DNA of 64,000 bases from Bettongia penicillata ogilbyi (Eukaryota; Chordata; Mammalia; Diprotodontia; Potoroidae). The notes under the pieces were generated by a model. The model saw only the letters and a list, made by a program, of their open reading frames with translations. It ran no database searches and was not told the origin of the DNA. Shown in pieces: positions 60,988-64,000 of the stretch. The position numbers were made by a program, and so were the translations under genes. Position 1 is the stretch's first letter; every line of letters starts with the position of its first letter. The stretch spans positions 6,594,215 to 6,658,214 of the forward strand of contig JAJHZJ010000009.1 of NCBI GenBank assembly GCA_023548195.1. Direction: 5' to 3'.

Positions 60988-63121
60988 CTGCAGCTTTTGC
61001 CTTGGTTCTTCCTAGTGCCTACAATGGGAAAACTTCACTCCAAAGAAAAACCTATTAAGTCATTGTCCCCAGACTAAACTCTCAGCATAAGAGTAGAAGA
61101 AAAAAGGCAAGATACTATGTCCTCAGACCAGGTGGAGTTATTTAAATTTTAATGGCTGAATGTTCCAATTTAAGAGAAGGAAGTAACGTGTTTTTCTTAC
61201 AGACAGATATTTTTAATCTAATGGCACAAAGTCTTAGAATACGATTGCGCGCCCCTTATTCCCTGTTCTTCGTTGCTGCGTTTTCTTCACTTGCAGGCAA
61301 ACATGGCTCTATTAAAACTTTTATTCACAAATTGAAATATATATCTATTTTTCAACTGCCAATCAAGGCTAGGAGGCTAGACCACCTCAACATTGGAGAC
61401 ATCACTTGCCAATGTACATACCTTGTTATATGCAGACATGTATTTCTTACGTACACTGTACTTCTGTGTGCAATTGTAAACAAAAATTGCAATATGGATG
61501 TTTCTTTGTATTATAAAACTTTTCCGCTATTAATGAAAACAATTACTGTTTTAATTGACATACTCAGGATAACAGAGGATGGTGGTGTATAATGGTCCAG
61601 GATTCTATAATGCTTTTACACAGCAGTTTTGAAATGAGAATCAATTTTTTTTTCCTACGATAGAGTTGGTTCCACTACTCATTTTATCTTTTCAAACAGC
61701 TGCTAAAACATAGCACACAGCTGAATATTCTCTGGGGATACAGTTGACAGAAGTGTTATGTAAACTGGGCGTATGCAGCGTACAGCTTCAGAATGACTTT
61801 TTATGTAAGCGTCTGATTTCTTCTTATTTTGAACTTCATCTAATTATTCATTTCAGTCTTTTTAAGTTAGTTGAAATTTTATTCATGCTTTAGTGGAAAT
61901 TATACCTGTTGAATTTTTTTTTGTTTGCAGCCTGCTTATTTTTATTTTTTCATATATTCTTAACGAATGATTTTTGTGGGTTTTTTTTTTATTTTTAAAA
62001 TTTTTTGCTGACATGGAAAAGAAAAAGTTGTGCTTATTTTTTAATTTATCAAAAATAGACAACCTTTTCAGCATATTGCGACTGATACTGGATAACCACT
62101 AAACACAATTATTTGCTCAAATGATAGTTAGGCCTACTGACATTTTGTTTTTCTTTATGTTTAAAGAGCAGTGAAGTTGAAACAGCACAATGTCCCATTC
62201 CAAATTTTGTTTTTAAGCAGCTGTAAATAATTGGCATTTTAAGGAAAGAAAGCAAAAGCATTTAATGTATTAACAGGCTTACTGCTATGCAGGAAATGGA
62301 AGGGGGCATTAAAAAACGTTTAAGCTTGTGACATATTTATTGCTTCTGTTTTCCAACTACATCAAGCTAATCAGATGTAAATGGCTATCATTTTCCTGGC
62401 TTCACTTTGAAGGATAATTTTTTGAAGGTTGGAAAGGCTTCTGTATTTGGGTATTCCTTTTTCTTTTTTTTTTTTTTAAGAGTATAAGGTTTACACAATC
62501 ATTCTCATAATGTGACGCAAGCCAGCAAGGCCAAAAATGCTAGAGAAAATAATGGGATCTCTTCCTTGTAAACTTGTACAGTATGTGGTGACTTTTTTCA
62601 AAATACAGCTTTTTGTACATGATTTAGAGACAAATTTTGTACATGAAACCCCAGATTATAAATAATTCTAAACAAGCAAATAGGTAGAAATATACATAAT
62701 TACTTTTAAATCATTTAATACATTTGTTTTCAGACTGTGCAAAGGTTGGCAAAGGTTGCATTTCTAAAATGGTGACTTTTATTTTGCAAGAGTTCTTAGT
62801 AACTTCTTGAGTGTGGTAGACTTTGGATCATGTAAATTTTTTGCTTGTAATGTTATCCTGTGGTAGGGTTTTGGCAGACTACACACTGCCCTATTTTATT
62901 TTGAGTCTTAAGTTAAATGTTTTCTGAAAAGAGATATGTGCACTGAACTCTCCATTGCAAATCAAGATGTGGTAAAACAGAAAGATCGAGACAAGTGAGA
63001 TCTAATTAATACTACTGTCAGTTTAATGTCCGCTGTGTTTTATACAGTATCTTTTTTGTTGACTTTGGAAATTTTTACTAAAACGTTGCAAAAAAAAAAA
63101 ATAAAGTATTGTGCAAAGATA
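60988..63121 (+). other. ADAM10: ADAM10 3' UTR
   Basis: About 2.1 kb of AT-rich sequence follows the stop and runs to the AATAAA at 63100. It has few obvious repeats, in contrast to the introns, which suggests constraint or recent clearance. A 146-codon open frame inside it (61152-61592) is most likely chance. The end is inferred from the poly(A) signal and not from a transcript. Confidence 0.8.
63100..63105 (+). promoter_or_regulatory. Probable ADAM10 poly(A) signal AATAAA
   Basis: AATAAA follows an 11-A run and is followed by AGTATTGTGCAAAG and then a T/GT-rich stretch (GTAAGGTTTTTTG), a plausible cleavage context. A second AATAAA lies at 63152-63157. Further AATAAA hexamers near 63490 and 63800 could be used as alternative ends. 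Confidence 0.7.
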
Positions 63122-63234
63122 TGTAAGGTTTTTTGAAACTTGAAATGCATTAATAAATAGACTTGATGAAATCAACTCAAAGGTTGCATGCTTTTTGAAT
63201 GCAAACTACCCAAAGAAGCTATCTCACAAGACAT

Positions 63235-63380
63235 TTTCTGAATATGGTGTAGTCTGTGGTGTGGAGCTTGGATCCTGACTCTGTATCTGTTTGTGAGCTT
63301 GGAAATGTCCCTTAACCTCTTTGCGTTCTGTGTCCTCACTTTTAAGATGATGGAGGGAAAGGGATTAGGCCAGTTGGACT
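63235..63380 (+). repeat. MIR-type SINE
   Basis: TGTGGAGCTTGGATCCTGAC, TTTGTGAGCTTGGAAATGTC, CCTTAACCTCTTTGCG and GTCCTCACTTTTAAGATG follow MIR order, just downstream of the gene. Confidence 0.65.
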
Positions 63381-64000
63381 TTAACTCTAAAACCTTATTA
63401 AAGCCTCCCTCTTGTTAGAAGAAAGAAGCATGTCTGTTAGTACCCAAGTAGCATCTGCTTTTTATCCCTTTTTTTGGTATTGACATAGAAAATAAATCAA
63501 GGTTAAATGTTTCTGTGCACACAATTTTAGTATTTTAAAAATAAGATTCACCTGCATACCCAAATACTGCTTATAATCGTAGGAGTTACTTTTAAAGCTT
63601 ATAACTCTGCTGATTGAATTCCATGTAATATGCAATATGTATTTTGCATATATCTAAGTAACAAAAATTCAGTTTGGTGTAGTATTCCTAATTTCAGTAT
63701 AAGCTGGCCCAGCATTTTACCTATTTGATACTGTAGGTGATTACAAAGGAAAGTTGACATACTGTACCCAAAAAGGGAAATTTAAGGGAGGAAATATAAA
63801 TAAATGTCATACTACGTATGTGTTTGACCTTTACAAATTTAAATAGTTTAGGAACATAAAAATGTATCACATCAAACTTTGTTCACAAAATTATATTTGA
63901 CATGCTAAATTTTGAAGTTAATTTATTTGTATTGTTACAATTTTTAATTAAATTTTGTGTTTTAGGGGCTAAACTTGGGGAAATATAGACTCTATCATGA
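63381..64000. other. Region downstream of ADAM10, nothing recognised
   Basis: AT-rich. Contains further AATAAA hexamers (near 63490 and 63800) that might serve longer transcripts. No gene found. Confidence 0.45.

Noticed and set aside
61152..61592. A 146-codon open frame after the ADAM10 stop
   Set aside because: It lies in the 3' UTR, has no recognisable domain and an AT-driven composition; chance frame.

Overview
The window is a stretch of mammalian nuclear DNA, almost certainly from a marsupial. It carries the 3' three quarters of one protein-coding gene, ADAM10, on the + strand. Twelve exons were read directly from the sequence. Each has AG/GT splice borders, the phases agree from exon to exon, and joined they encode the last 586 residues plus a stop, a close match to the human protein. 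By counting back from the last exon they correspond to human exons 5-16. The 5' exons lie upstream of the window. The marsupial call is an inference from the repeats: L1 and HAL1-type LINEs, an RTE/BovB-like LINE, a SINE with an RTE-type tail, CORE/MIR-type SINEs and a SINE ending in ACAAACACAAC. The DNA is AT-rich, with CpG-rich sequence only in the 5' end of one LINE.

Layout: 1-9960 is intron with LINE debris, a probable solo LTR and a Tigger1-like DNA transposon. ADAM10 exons then lie at 9961, 17857, 25385, 30647, 40229, 42635, 45046, 46151, 48131, 48797, 60086 and 60893, with the stop at 60985-60987. The 3' UTR runs to a probable poly(A) signal at 63100-63105, and about 0.9 kb of downstream DNA follows. 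The protein order is propeptide with Cys switch, convertase site RRKR, metalloprotease with its zinc motif split over two exons, disintegrin-like and Cys-rich parts, one membrane span, and a short basic/proline-rich tail.

The introns are layers of transposons: a full-length ORF1-only LINE (HAL1 type) with a perfect 15-bp target duplication (19065-21943); an RTE LINE (about 33.58-37.69 kb) carrying a RAN processed pseudogene; an RPL36 processed pseudogene; two L1-into-L1 insertions; hAT-like MITEs; and L2, CR1/L3 and MIR remnants.

The observation most worth following is at 44.08-44.55 kb. A partial copy of ADAM10 exon 10 (84 bp, 77 matching by eye) sits inside a fragment of the RTE LINE, 1.8 kb downstream of the real exon. 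It starts exactly at the exon's first base and is joined in frame to the RTE coding frame. No CRISPR array, operon, tRNA or rRNA gene, or intact viral gene was seen.
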